Positions 9,859-21,613 of a stretch of DNA of 64,000 nt are shown here, piece by piece (the stretch's first letter is position 1; each line of letters starts with the position of its first letter). The notes under the pieces were generated by a model, which was given only the letters and a program-made list of their open reading frames with translations, was not told where the DNA came from and did no database searches. The position numbers were made by a program, and so were the translations under genes. Origin of the DNA: Ceratothoa steindachneri (taxonomy: Eukaryota; Arthropoda; Malacostraca; Isopoda; Cymothoidae); assembly GCA_963969495.1 (NCBI GenBank), contig OZ018317.1, forward strand, positions 29,940,503 to 30,004,502, written 5' to 3'.

Positions 9859-10447
9859 GTAGCTATTACTTTGTTTCTCTGAAGATGTCAAAGAGCGTTT
9901 GACGAAACGTCAGGATAAAATGTATTACACAATGAAAGCATCATTTCTTTTCCTATCAAAAATAATCATGGAGTAATGGAATTTTAATGCCCATAAATAT
10001 TTCGTAAATTGGAAATGAAATTTAAAAATTAGATTATTTTTGTTGTTTTAATTATGGTATTATAAGAGTCAACCATTTTATACATAAAACCTAATGAATA
10101 TCAATGTTTCAAGTAAAAAAATGATCAGAAACAATACGCAAGTTTACAATTGAAAATCTTAATATCCGAACATAACTAAATGTTGTAATGTTCACTCAAT
10201 GGTTTATTTGATAGATAATAAGAAAAATGATGCAATCTTGCATTTTGGGGAGCGACGAATGTTATATGTTTTGAATCAAAGGGAAGGGACATGTTAATAC
10301 AGATTGAAACCGATACGCGTATGTAGAAGTTGGTCGCAAGTCCTAATGAGCCAGCCTTTATGGGTACCACGTCTAACTCTCAAAACAACTTGTGACTTAA
10401 CGCGTAAAGACCTGTACATTTCTGGACAGGTATGCAATAGGCCTGTA

Positions 10448-10545
10448 GGATTACATCGGAAGATGGAATAAGACACTCAAAGACACCTCAAAAATGAGTA
10501 CTTTGAAGTTTTATGAAATCTTATAATAAGTTCACTCGAACCAAA
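10448..10545. repeat. Dispersed repeat shared with 60690-60790
   Basis: ACTCAAA-A-ACCTCAAA-ATGAG-A-TTTGAAGT is shared with the copy at 60718-60752, with matching flanks (TGAAATCTTATAAT versus GGAAATTCTATAAT; GTTCAC in both). The family is unknown. Confidence 0.5.
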
Positions 10546-12368
10546 AATAACATTCAATAGAAGGGAATCCGTATGGATAAGTGCTCTAAAAAGAGCACTG
10601 TTCCTGTAAAGTAACCTCTCTTTTTGGAAATGTCCGAAAGGACAATGGTCAAATAACCATTTTATTTAGTTTTTCCTAAGCTGGTGGTGGGATCTGATCA
10701 TGCAATGCAAATACTAAGGTAATTAGTGAAAACTACAATAATAATAAGTAGCGCTAAAAGATACAGCCACATCAATTTAAGAAATAAATGAGGAGAAACT
10801 CATGCAAAGTTCTGAAATTAAGAGACAAGTTTTCCTAAAAATAAATTTAAGGGAGGAAAAACTGGCTCGCAAGTCATCCCCCTCCATTCTGTCCTCCACC
10901 CACGATCGGGGGAGGAGGGAAGACGAGAAGGCTTGCGGCATAATTGGCCCTTGGAGAAACTTCCACAGTTCTGACCCTCAGGCTTCAGCTCAAGTGAAAT
11001 TATGGGGAAGTGCTTGGTAGGAAGTCGGCAGCGAGGTTTAGTAGAGGGTTTATAATAGAAGATTGGAAAATGAAAAATAAAAGAGATAAAGTTTGGTGTG
11101 GAGGCAGAACCTCGGTATTGTAGGTGAAAAAAGAATACCCCTGCCCAAAGAACATGTGGGACCAGGTGATTTATATGGATTCCGAACCACCGTACTGCAT
11201 TTATTTATCATTCATTCTTCCTTTTTCACATTCAGAGTCCTTGATATGTTCTAGCTCAGGGCTTCCCAACCAGGGGCCATGGCACATCTGAAGGGGGCCA
11301 CGGGAAAATTTTAAGCTTTTAGAGGGGCCACAGATCCATGAAGGGGGCCACAGGACTCAACCTATTGAAACCTGAATTATAGTTAGGGCAGTACCTAATT
11401 TTAATTTATGCAGTTGAATTACATTTTTAAAATATTAATACATATATTTTCCCTTTTTTTAAATATTTTATTAGCATAATAGGATTTACATTAATCTGTA
11501 AACAAATATTTTGCATCTTACAAGCTTATTCTGCAGCGCACTCCATTATGCGCTTGATCGTTATGCCCCTGTCACCGTTGTTGGCTTGATGAAAATACTT
11601 CAGGTGGAACTTTAAATCCTTACTGTCTGTTTATCAAGTGGTTCGGCGTTATAGTATGTAAGTAGTTTTTATTAGTTTACCCTAATACTGCGAAGTTGTA
11701 GTAATTTTACTAGTTGTAAAAATTATAATAGATTGCCACAAGCACAATAATATAAGACTTTTATCAGTAAATAACTGAGCATTTTTGTTTGTAAGTAAAT
11801 TGTGCCATTGCTAGGCCTACACCAAATCATTTTTTTTCACTTCGATTTCACTTAGGGCTTATTTACGAGAGTAGCATTTAATCTTAGATTCTGATGGTTG
11901 TACTTATCGTTTTGTATCTACATTAATTTGAGTAATATATATGTATATATAATATATTACCAAAATTAATGCTGTTTTGCATTTAGATACAGGTACAAAG
12001 TACCAGGATGTACAATCAACAACGAAAATTTCGGACATGTCTAATTAATAGAAACGCTCATAAAAATAGTTGCATTGTTTTGCGGTTCTGTTTTTGGTAA
12101 CAAATATTTACCATCAAGGGCAAGTATTTAGCACAAAAAAGGAAAACAAAATCTTCAATGCAGCTATTTTTAGGAACGTTTCTATTTATTGGACATGTCT
12201 AGCAATTTCCGTGGCCGACTGTAATAGGAGTTGGTGTTGGGCACAGACTCGGTGCTCTGCACAGGAAATGGAGGTTGTTTCTGGGTCTTTTCGCAGAAAT
12301 ACTCTTCTTTTTTCGCCGCTGAGATAAGCGTCTTTCATTCTGTTGCGGTGAGCTTCGGCTCTAAAATG

Positions 12369-12400
<32 letters not shown>
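12369..12400. repeat. (AT)n microsatellite
   Basis: A TA run 36 bases upstream of the hAT transposase start, inside the element. Confidence 0.95.
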
Positions 12401-12402
<2 letters not shown>

Positions 12403-12436
12403 TTAATATATTAAATTTCTTCTACACAGATTACCC

Positions 12437-14222
12437 ATGGCTAGGGCGACGAAAAAAAAATGTCGACAATACTCCAGTGTGACATATTTTAACTTATGGT
12501 TTTATACATTCACCAGACAATATAACACAGCCATTGTGTCTTTTATGTATGGCTACACTTTCTAATGATAGTATGCGACCAAGTAAGCTTAAAATACATT
12601 TGGAGAATAAGCACAAGGACAAAAAAGACAAAACATTAGATTACTTTAAAAAGCTGCGGAATGATTTCCAAGCAAGGAGCACTATTAAAGATATATTTAG
12701 CAAAACAGCGGCAAAACTAGACAAAGGTTTAATTGCATCTTATGAGATTTCCAAGCTAATAGCGAAATTGGGAAAACCTCATACTATTGGCGAAGAATTT
12801 ATTTTGCCTTCAGTATCTGTGGTTATTTCAACTGTCATACAACAAAATTCCCCCAAAATCACTGAAGTCATTCCGCTGAGCAACAATACAGTATCCAGAC
12901 GTATTGACGAAATGGAAAAGGATGTAGAGGAAAAGCTCGTTAAACATTTACAAGTAAAGAAAGACCTTTGCATTACAAATTGATGAAACGTTATTATGTG
13001 ATAACGAAGCCCTTCTCATGGCGTATGTTAGGTTTTTGGATAAAGATCAACTAAGAGAAGAAATGCTTTTTTCCCGCAGCCTTGTGACAGATACTGAAGG
13101 TGAAACAATTTTCAAAGAAGTAGTGACCTATTTCAAAGAAAATTATATTCCACTTGGGAATATTATGGCTTGTGCAACTTATGGCGACGCTGCTATGGTA
13201 GGTAGATATAGGGGAATTATTTCACATTTAAAAGAGGCTGTACCTAAAGTTTTTTGCATACACTGTGTTGTCCATCGTCAACATCCGATTGCAAAAAACC
13301 TAGGAGGAAGTCTGAAAGATTCACTTGATAGTGTAATCAAGACAATCAACCTTATCAAGTCAAATCCACTTCAAAAGCGTTTTTTCCGACAACTCTGTGC
13401 TACCAATGAAGAAGGGTTTAAGCGCCTACTTTTGTATACAGAGATGCCGTGGCTTTCTAAGGGCAATTGTCTGAATCGCTTCATTGCACTTTGGGATAGT
13501 GTTGTGTTATTTCTGGATGGTAAGCAGCTCGGAGTAAGAATCATTGCTGCCAAATGTGACATATTCTACCTTATATATATATATTTGAAAAGCTAAATAT
13601 CTTGAACAAACATCTACAAGGTAAAAATGCAAATATTTTAACTTGCAAAGAGTCTATTTGTGCATTTATAGGGAAAATTAAGCTGTTCAAGACAAATATG
13701 GGACGAAGAGAATTGATACAGTTTCCAACCCTCCGCACTATTGAGAGTGAACTGAAAGAAGATGATATTTTAGTATACAATGATCATTTAGAGAAATTGC
13801 ATAGTGATATGGAAGTTAGGTTCGAGAGATCTTCTACAACTGGACATTCCAGGTTGGGTGGTAGACCCATTTGGAATTAATGAAGCTGATGTTGATATCA
13901 GATTACAAGAAAGCCTTATTGAGTTACAGAGTGATCAAACTTCTCTGGCTAGATTTAAGCATGGTGTCAGGAACTTATGGACAAGTCATGAAATTGCTAT
14001 GAAATACCCTTTGCTTTGGGACAAAGTAAAATTATATTTTATTGCTTTTCCTACTTCTTATCTGGTTGAGTCGGATTTTAGTAAAGTACCACACACCTCC
14101 TATCCAAAGCTCACAGCCGCTTAGAAATAGTAAGAAGAGGTGATCTTCGTCTGTCTCTAACAATTATAAACCCTGATATTGAAAAACTTGCGAAACTGCA
14201 TGAAGCACAAGGATCGCATTGA
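12437..14222 (+). pseudogene. hAT transposase (ZBED/SCAND3-like), frameshifted
   Basis: Likely start ATG at 12437 (MARATKKKCRQYS), then a BED-type zinc finger (CLLC at 12537-12548 with HLENKH at 12597-12614), catalytic-domain segments LQIDET (12970-12987) and CFCIHCVVHRQH-type His/Cys block near 13252-13284, and a C-terminal dimerisation domain with FPTSYLVESDFS (14046-14081) ending at TGA 14220-14222. At least five frameshifts break it: near 12488, 12965, 13580 (in a TA run), 13830 and 14090. The second catalytic Asp of the usual DGAxAM box is replaced by Tyr at 13180-13182. The family cuts and pastes DNA in the nucleus; this copy is inactive. Confidence 0.88.
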
Positions 14223-14689
14223 ATGAATAAAAAGTTGATGATATATTTATTTCATTTTGCTAAAGGATTTTATTTTTGTAAGACTTATTATTTATTTTAA
14301 AAGAGTATTACATTTTTGTTAACCACTGTTTAATTTTTGCTATGTTTATAGTCCTATATATGTGACAAATATAATTGTACCTGAATACAAATAGCTTTTT
14401 TTAAGTAGAGTTAAACTGCATATTACCTACTGAAAATAATGATTATGGGTCACAGGAAAAAATAAGGTTCCTAAGGGGGCCATAAGCCAAAATCGGTTGG
14501 GAACCATTGCTCTAGCTTATAGTTATCGGGAGATCCGAATACTCTCTATCATTCTTTCTGCTATTCACATACTCTCTCCTTTCGGCGTCAAACCGTATCC
14601 TCTCTCTCTCATGCTTGGAGAACAAGTTAATCTCTCTCTCTGATAATATTTTTAGGATTATTCGATTTGCTTACCTTTGCTAAAAGACA

Positions 14690-16390
14690 GCATTGCCTCT
14701 GGATATGAGAGTATCGATTGCATTAGTGCATATTATAGCTTCTTTTTGTTTTTATACATAGATCTTTGAATCTGTATAACATTCTTATACCTGGTACCCA
14801 TTTTTGAATTCTTTCCTCGACGTGTTTCCTGTATCCGTTAGTTGTTATTTTTATCCCTAGAACTGTGCATTCGGTTGAATAAGGGTAGGTGAAGTTGGGG
14901 ATGGTGATAAAGTCGCTTCTTGGCGGTTGGTATGCGGTTGCTATTGTCAAATCCCCAAATTCACTGGCTATTTTCACTGCCAGATATGATTCTACTAATC
15001 GAGTATTTCTTTGTATTTTATATTTCTTTTGATGGCTATTCCCGCTCCATCCCATCTTTCTTGGGTATAGTTGGTCGCTAAAACTTGGTAGCTCCAGATT
15101 TTAACCTCCTTATTTTCTGTATTGATGTCATATCCAGATATTAAGATTATATCTGCATCGATTTTTCTGAATATATTTCCATATATCTTTTCCGGTCGGT
15201 CCGTTCGTGTCGATTTGTAGGATTTTAAGTTTCACGTCACACAATGCTGCTTGTAGGTTATTCTCTTTCTTACTTTTTCTTTTCTCTGTCTGGCGCTTGC
15301 TTGGTCTCTCTGGTCTTGGTTCAGGCCGTATTTTTCTTCTCTGATTTTTTGTAACTCTGTTTGTCTTTGTATAATTTCTATTTTTTGTTCCGGACTTGGG
15401 ACCTTCTTTACTTATCTTTTCGGTTTCTTTCCTCTCAGGTGATTTTATTTTCCCATTTCTGTGTTTGATTCGTCTTCGTTGGTCGATTCCTTCTCTGACT
15501 CGGGAGGATGGTTGACAAAAGCCCTATCATAAATTGCCGCAGAGTTCGGATTGTTAGGAAATTTCATAATTGGTAGTCTGTTATTTTTCAGCATTTAGTG
15601 TAATTTCGATGTATAGCTGCTCGGTTGCGCGATATTTATAATATGTGCATGCATGATGAAGGTCATTATTTTCATGTGAGTTTCAAGGTTGACATTAATT
15701 GGTTGCGTGACTCCTGCGTTCTGCTTTGTTGCACCTGCGTATGAAACATTTGGTCTTACTTCAGCTTTCTTTAGTTACTCTTCTTTCTTTTTCAAAATTT
15801 ATTTCCTTTAGTTGTGTGATTCTCCATTTCGTAACATTTGAAACAGATCTGGATGTTTACTTCCTGGAATTCTCATGAAGTAGAGAAGAAGTCCGTCGGT
15901 AGCTGCTTTGTGGGTCATTTCCGTTGCCTCAAGTACAATTTTAAACACATGCATATGTTGATTGAACTTTACAACCTCTTTTACTTTTGCCCCAATTTGC
16001 TTATTTTCAATTTCTCTCTTTAATTCCTCGCTCGTATTTGTACCAATCCAAGCTTCTACTTTCAGGCAGACGACGCTGTGGTTAGCCGAGACTTGGAGAC
16101 GTGTTTTGGCTTCTAATTCGATTTCCTTTCTGACTTTTGCTCTTTCAACCGAGACGATTTTGTCCACATTCTGTATTTAGGCCCATAAACGTGGTCGAAA
16201 TTACCTTGATTAATGCAACAGTCAGTTTTGCGTACAAGACCTCGCAAAGTTTCTGCTTCGATGGTAGTTCATGCCCGGAGAATACTCGCAAGGGCACTCT
16301 TTTCATAGTACTCTCCATGACCCGCTTCTTGGAGGTGCAGATCCACCCCTCTTTTTCTGAAGTAAAGGGGACTAGGTATCTGGGCCCTAT
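14690..16390 (-). pseudogene. Jockey-type LINE relic, ORF1 and fused endonuclease/RT tail
   Basis: Reading minus, 16167-15808 is an open frame of 119 residues resembling the nucleic-acid-binding region of insect Jockey ORF1 (KEVVKFNQHMHVFKIVLEA, then DGLLLYFMRIPGSKH). Next, 15650-15540 contains FIMHAHIINIAQPSSY and NNRLPIMKFPNNPNSAAIY, a conserved ORF1 stretch. At 15055-14723 an endonuclease piece (RLVESYLAVKIASEFGD, TAYQPPRS) is joined directly to an RT tail (TVLGIKITTNGYRKHVEERI), so the RT core has been deleted. Stops separate the blocks. Upstream DNA to about 16390 may be ORF1 N-terminus. No function remains. Confidence 0.65.
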
Positions 16391-16399
16391 ATAATTGTG

Positions 16400-17595
16400 T
16401 GCCTATTAGTCCCTAACTACCTGCCTAATATACGCACTCCGTGACTTTTCTACCAAAAATTGACCTGCCCTATAAGACGTCTTCTTAAGTTTCGGGTTCG
16501 ATCCCCTAAGGAAACTCCTTCTTGGCTCCCCCTACGGGTCTTCCTTCCGGAATTCACAACACCCTACTACCAAGAGGCTCTGAGCGCTTGGAAAATCCCG
16601 TTATATTGCGTGAAAAAACAAGGAAGTGGAAGATCTTATTGAAAGTTAAGGGTGTTGCCTCTTCCGGTCTTCACCGCGTGAAGGAGGTCTCTCCAATCAA
16701 ACAAGTTCGCTTCTAATTTTCTTCTGTAAACAAAATTCTTCTTTTCTCTTTCAAGAAGAAATCTCTTTCGTAAGGTAAATATTTTTCCCCATTTGGGCTG
16801 GGGCGGCTACAGAGTCACATTGAGTTCGTCCCTAAATTTTATAGCTCGGCCTATAAAGTAATTCGGAAATTTTATTTTTAGGACTAACTAATTAATTGCT
16901 TTATTTTCATTCATTCGAGTAACATTATAAGCGTTTTAAAAAGAAACAAAAGACAAGAATATAATAATTTCGGTTGCATAATTACAAAAGAAATGGTGAA
17001 AAAGTCTGTAGATAACAATTTCAATGCCAATTGTTCTATATATTTAATATAAATCGGGTTTAATCGATGTTTGAAAAGAGAAAGTGTGATTTGAGCATAA
17101 AAATAAGAAAAATGGTGGCATTTGACAACCATTGCGATTAAGGGAGACAGCCTACCCTCATAGGCCTAGCTTTGTTTTATTTTATTTTCTCTATGATATA
17201 TGATTATGACTAGTTCCTACAATTTGTTTACAATAAGTTATTAGTTCTAAATCTCACCTTTTTTTTTTACGAAGCTTAAATGGCTCCTGCAAGTTATATA
17301 AACTCGGGTTTTGGGTTTGGCCTACCTGAAAGCAATTAGGTAATTTGCTTTTGTGTAACAATATTAATTTTAAAATGTATTAGAGCTGTATTAAAAAATG
17401 TAGGTAGGTAAGGCTTACTTCTATAGGATTTTATTATATTAAAAGCAACTTTAATAATCTCACGCCATAAATTAGGCCAATTTAATTTGATTTAAACGCT
17501 TCTTCCTGTTGGTGTCTGCATTCTCCTCGTTGGTTTGCCTCAGGCATTTAAAGAGTACACGAACAGGCGTTTCTGAACCTCCTTCCAAATAAATG
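16400..17595. other. No recognisable gene
   Basis: Unique-looking A/T-rich DNA. GGGTTCGATCCCC at 16495-16507 resembles a tRNA B box, but no A box or cloverleaf accompanies it. Confidence 0.5.
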
Positions 17596-17600
17596 GTCTA

Positions 17601-17695
17601 CCGCCGCCCCGAGGACAAATACCGTTCCGATTACACAAAGTTAAGCCACATCGGGCGTGATTAGTGACAGAATGATGTCCCATTTGGGTTGCATT
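17601..17695 (+). pseudogene. 5S rRNA-like segment
   Basis: The run GTTCCGATTACACAAAGTTAAG followed by CCACATCGGGCGTGATTAGTG resembles the central part of animal 5S rRNA (TCCGATCACCGAAGTTAAG, CA-CGTCGGGC-GGTTAGT), which covers the internal promoter A box region; the following GATG...CCCATTTGGG is looser. The 5' and 3' ends do not match. It could be a 5S pseudogene or the head of a 5S-derived SINE. The comparison is from memory of the conserved 5S core, not from a search. Confidence 0.5.
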
Positions 17696-17820
17696 CACGG
17701 CGGGTAGCTGCCAGACACTCTCAGTTTGTAGGTAGCGCCATTCGTCCCCGACATGTTGGACTAGATCTCACAACCGGATAATAAAATGCACATAACAATC
17801 AGAATGACCATCACTGGTGA

Positions 17821-18060
17821 GGCCTAAACCACTAGGGTGGTATGGGTAGATGGAAATTATAGATGGGGATAAACGTGTAAATAGAATAGACGAGAGTGAA
17901 TATCAAGGTGTGAGAAGGGATGGAAAGACCACGTAAAAGGTAGCATGATTTTGTGAATGAGTGTTTGAGAGGAAAAAAGGTTGACATAGAAGGGAAGAAG
18001 AGGTCCACGAAGGGACTTGCTAGTGTCCTTCTGCTAATGAATGAACTCTGACTGTAGTGT
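17821..18060 (+). other. Dispersed repeat relic related to 5180-5460
   Basis: It shares ordered short matches with the 5.2-5.4 kb region (see that entry). No frame is open. It may be a LINE 3' end, without proof. Confidence 0.3.
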
Positions 18061-18131
18061 ATAGAACCCCATCGCTATGAACGACTTTCGACTGGGACAA
18101 AATGATGGGTGGCCTTCTGCTTAACAGGAAG

Positions 18132-18230
18132 AGGAGGGTAGCGTGTATGTGTTTAAGTGTATGAGGGGGAGGGTAGTGTGTATGTGTTTAAGTGCCTGAA
18201 AAGGAGGGTAGTGTGTATGTGTTTAAGTTT
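18132..18230. repeat. Three tandem 35-bp units
   Basis: GGGTAG-GTGTATGTGTTTAAGT recurs at 18136, 18171 and 18206, with spacing of exactly 35 bases and one substitution in the first copy. Confidence 0.85.
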
Positions 18231-18546
18231 GTTTTGAGATTAAGGGGAAGGTTATTGTACTAGTGAATGGTTGAAATATTAAGATTTAGGAGGACCTGTG
18301 GATTTGGAGTTTTCGGGAGCTATGATACCTAGCTGAACGTTTTCCTGTGTTAAAGAGAGTGAAGTGGAGGTGGAGACATTAGTATTTGGTTATGCGTGAG
18401 TTCTTATGTCTCTTTAGATTTCTCTGTTTTGTTTATGTTTGAGTCGGAAATTAGTGTTTAATTAGGATTTCATAGGTATGTTTGAAGCGTTGTTTTGGTG
18501 AGTCTATTTCCTTGTTGCGACTAATCAGCGATTCATGTGTGGAAGC

Positions 18547-19156
18547 TGTAAGAAAAATAGACCATGCATTTTCGGGGCTCTCCCACACGCACAAGTGTGC
18601 TGACCTTGTTGCCCCCACCTCCCTCTTTTGGTTATCTGAGAGCCCTCAAACTCCCTAGGATGCTGGGGGGAATGAAGCTTGCCTTCCCTCGTACCCTGGT
18701 TCCTTTCTCGTTTTCGAGATTGTCCCAAAGCACAATTGTGCTTGATCTCGCCTCGTAAACGCCTTCCTCTTCAAGACTCCCAACTCGTTCCGTTTCCTTC
18801 CCTTCAAAGTACGGTCCAGTGGTTTCGATAGAAAGGTCTCAATTCCAATGCTACTCAAGGTAAGTACACAATTTCTCATTCTCGGGAGAACGGACCTACT
18901 CCTTCAAATTTTCCCTCTTTTCATCTCTTCCCCGTTTCATTTAACTTTCTAAACTGTAAACTAACGAGAGTTCACTGAGCTGACATCGCTTAGAGAATCT
19001 CCCCTCAAAATACCACCTGTATCTTTTCAAGAACTTTTCTTTTATTTATTGGTTTCTCTTTTTCCTGCCTTCAGCCACTTCCCTTTTTGTTAACAACCCT
19101 AATACGTTGGTTTCGCGCCTTTCAAGCTAGGCTTTGGGACTAACAAAGTTGAAAAG
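18547..19156 (+). repeat. Left terminal repeat of the BEL/Pao derivative (inverted)
   Basis: It reads TGTAAG at its outer end on the plus strand. It contains the perfect palindrome AAGCACAATTGTGCTT at 18730-18745. The match with the right copy ends inward after AAAGTTGAAAAG at 19156. Confidence 0.85.
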
Positions 19157-20330
19157 ATACAGATTATAAGCCCTAAGAGCCTTAGGTTGGAGGGTATTTG
19201 AACTTGAGCCTTTGCTTGGAGGTTCGGCCCGGCTAACAGAAATGTTCGTCCTAAGCGTTTGGATGCACGGTTGATCATTAATGGGATTATTATAATTTGA
19301 GTGGGTCGATTTGATACCGTAATTGGGTTTAATTGAGACAAAAGATTTATTTTGATTCGAGGGATTTACATTTTTTAAATAGTTGCCATTGGCAATTTGA
19401 TGTGAGGGACATTTGAAGGGGGGATTAAAAATTGTTTTGACCGGTTCCAGTTTTTCGAGGGTCCGAATGGTTGAGCGATTATTGTTAAAAAGGTCAGAGA
19501 GAGAAGGATAATCACTCCTTGTAGTCAATCTCAGTTCTCTTTTGAAATTTGTAGGCATTTTGCCATAAATGATATGTGATAGAAGTTTATTACCACCGCT
19601 ACTTTCCTCAAAGAAATTTACATCGAAATTTTTTAATTCGATCAAGAGAGAGCGGGTTTCGTTTAATCAAAGGGGCAGTTTGGATAAGTTGGAGTCGTGA
19701 AAAGAAGGAGCAGAAATAATTTTACCTAGAAACTGGTCGACAATGACATCTTTGTTCAAGAATTCGTCATCTAAAAGTTGAAGAGCGATCTTATAATTTT
19801 CGTCCGTAGTACAAAGATGTTTGATGAGGGAAAATGCATACTCTCTTAAATAACCCTTAAGGTACGCCAATTTTGCCGAATCCGAAATATTTTTTCTAGA
19901 TCCCACCAAATTGTGAAATTGCGAAATGAAAATGTGGAAGTTTAACTTGTCATGGATGCCGGAAAACTTTTCACAAGGGAGAGAGGGCGGGGAGGGTTCA
20001 CAGTTAGCCTTCCCTAAGCAGGCTAGTATCGCCTTCAGGTCATAACTGAGGTTGTTAGGGAGATTGGAGTCGTCAGGAGAGGGAACTTTTCCTTTCCGCG
20101 ATAGGGCATTAATTTGGGAGGTCCCTTCTGACTCAAAATCGACTTGGGAATTCAACTCTTTTTCGAGGGAGGGATCGCTTTCATGGTCATGACTTTGGAA
20201 TGTTTGGAGGATTTTCTCGTTTAACTGTTTTACGGAAGTAAGAAGAGTTCTAACGGGGTTCAATCTAATGTGCACGTCTAACTCAGGGATGGAGTTAGAC
20301 GCTAATTCGGCGCATATTTTTTAAGACTAA
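19127..20330 (-). pseudogene. gag: BEL/Pao Gag, truncated
   Basis: Two open frames in tandem, 20275-19667 and 19645-19127, are parts of one Gag separated by a stop. The first carries the DUF1759-type pattern of Pao Gag: EKFSGIHDKLNFHIFISQF at about residues 102-120, then NISDSAKLAYLKGYLREYAFSLI and ENYKIALQLLDDEF. The second continues with DVNFFEESSGGNKLLSHIIYG and ends in the inverted left repeat (LYLFNFVSPKA). The usual CCHC zinc knuckles and all of protease, RT, RNase H and integrase are missing. A stop in frame at about 20320 precedes the region, so the true start may be lost. Gag would build cytoplasmic particles; this copy is broken. Confidence 0.75.
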
Positions 20331-21004
20331 GAGTTATTTTCCTTTGAGGATAGCCGGTGTCAGAAAGAGACAGATAATCCCACGTGGGAAGCTCTGGAAC
20401 GGCCGTGAGCCCCACATATACATACAGCGCCTGTAAACTGGTACACATCCGGCGCAGATAACAAGAGCGTTCGAATCAGGGCGAGTTCAAAGCAGATCGG
20501 AAACTCCGTGCAACCGTGAGAATCCACGCATGTCGCGCCTCATCTGATAAGACCCGCTCCCTCCATGCGCCTCGGGTGATGCACTTCCGCTGAGGCCACA
20601 TAAATACTCAGACAAGGGCCACGGTCATTTAAGTACAGTTGCCAGTAAAGTTGCGGATAGCAGTACCGTGCAGATCCCGTGCGTAGCACCCGCCATCTCG
20701 CAACCACCAACCCCTTGAGGTGACGAGCCGCCCTTCACTCTGTCTCCCTCGCAGCCGAAGACAAGGGTTCTCGCCAGAGAGACGCTAGTCAACAGACAAA
20801 CCTCTATCAACCTTGGGTCAGCTCCATTCTCGCCTGGTGTACTCCCTCGTAAATCTTCAGCGAGGTTAAACAAAGTGTTTGTAATCAGACATTGCAAACC
20901 CCTGTCGTCACCAGTACCCATCCCATCCCATTTACCTGAGTCTCCTACTGAACTCAGCCTCCCCGTTTTTCCTCAAGAGTTCGTTCGTACATCAAGTGAA
21001 CGAA
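20331..21004. other. Leader of the BEL/Pao derivative
   Basis: The DNA between the 5' LTR and gag is C/G-richer than its surroundings. A 98-codon open frame on the minus strand (20921-20625) has no family resemblance and is probably incidental. Confidence 0.5.
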
Positions 21005-21613
21005 CTTTTCAACTTTTTTAGTCCAACGCCTAGATTGAAAGGGGCGAAACCAACGTATTAGGGTTGTTAACAAAAAGGGAAGTGGCTGAAGGCCAGGGAA
21101 AAGAGAAACCGATAAATAAAAGCAAAGTTCTTGAAAAGATACAGGTGGTATTTTAAGGGGAGATTCTCTGAGCGATGTCAGCTCAGAGAACTCTCGTTAG
21201 TTTACAGTTTAGAAAGTTAAATGAAACGGGGAAGAGATGAGAAGAGGGAAAATTTGAAGGACTAGGTCCGTTCTCCCGAGAATGAGAAATTGTGTACTTA
21301 CCCTGAGTAGCATTGGAATTGAGACCTTATTATCGAAACCACTGGATCGTACTTTGAAGGGAAGGAAAGGGAACGAGTTGGGAGTCTTGAAGATGAAGGC
21401 GTTTACGAGACGAGATCAAGCACAATTGTGCTTTGGGACAATCTCGAAAACGAGAAAGGAACCAGGGTACGAGGAAAGGCAAGCTTCATTCCCCCCAGCA
21501 TCCTAGGGAGTTTGAGGGCTCTCAGATAACCAAAAAGGGAGGTCGGGGCAACAAGGTCAGCACATTTGTGCATGTAGGAGAGCACCGCAAATGCATGCTC
21601 CACTTTTCTTACA
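21005..21613 (-). repeat. Right terminal repeat (5' LTR) of the BEL/Pao derivative
   Basis: On the minus strand it starts TGTAAGAAAAG at 21613 and precedes the gag leader, as a 5' LTR should. It diverges from the left copy inward of 21005, where a GTTCGT...ACGAAC dyad begins. Confidence 0.82.

Larger units (their letters stand above)
9112..9971. mobile_element. Foldback element with hammerhead-like (Penelope-type) ends
   Basis: Bases 9112-9206 and 9881-9971 are imperfect inverted repeats of about 95 bases, sharing the core ATCCTGACGTTTC and its complement. On the plus strand at 9879-9911 the right arm reads CTGAAGA, then a six-pair stem (GTCAAA/TTTGAC), then GAAAC and GTC. This is the order of conserved hammerhead ribozyme blocks reported in Penelope-like retroelements (CUGANGA - stem II - GAAAC - GUC), with one extra T after the first block. 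The left arm has the same order on the minus strand with more changes. Assignment to the Penelope group is inference from this motif only; no RT is present. Confidence 0.45.
11257..14509 (+). mobile_element. hAT DNA transposon, 3253 bp
   Basis: The termini are inverted: CAGGGCTTCCCAACC on the left and, on the opposite strand at the right, CAATGGTTCCCAACC, matching the CA..GGTTCCCAA end typical of many animal hAT elements. Flanking 8-bp duplications are TTCTAGCT (11249-11256) and CTCTAGCT (14510-14517), seven of eight identical. Subterminal GGGGGCCA motifs recur at both ends. A transposase gene fills the centre. The mismatch in the duplication and several frameshifts show it is old. Confidence 0.88.
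18547..21613 (-). mobile_element. BEL/Pao derivative with inverted terminal repeats
   Basis: The left terminal repeat is 18547-19156 and the right is 21005-21613; they are reverse complements of each other over about 610 bases. Both outer ends read TGTAAGAAAA inward, and a 4-bp duplication AAGC flanks the unit on both sides (18543-18546 and 21614-21617). Between them lies 1.85 kb with a minus-strand gag of the BEL/Pao type and nothing else of pol. LTRs of a retrotransposon should be direct repeats; here the left one is inverted and carries about 10-20 bases of the leader with it, so gag runs straight into an inverted leader plus LTR. Confidence 0.82.

Noticed and set aside
16495..16507. GGGTTCGATCCCC as part of a tRNA gene
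   Set aside because: A B box alone; no A box, acceptor stem or anticodon arm could be fitted upstream.
20625..20921. 98-codon minus-strand frame in the BEL/Pao leader
   Set aside because: No family motif; it lies in the leader between LTR and gag, where no gene is expected.
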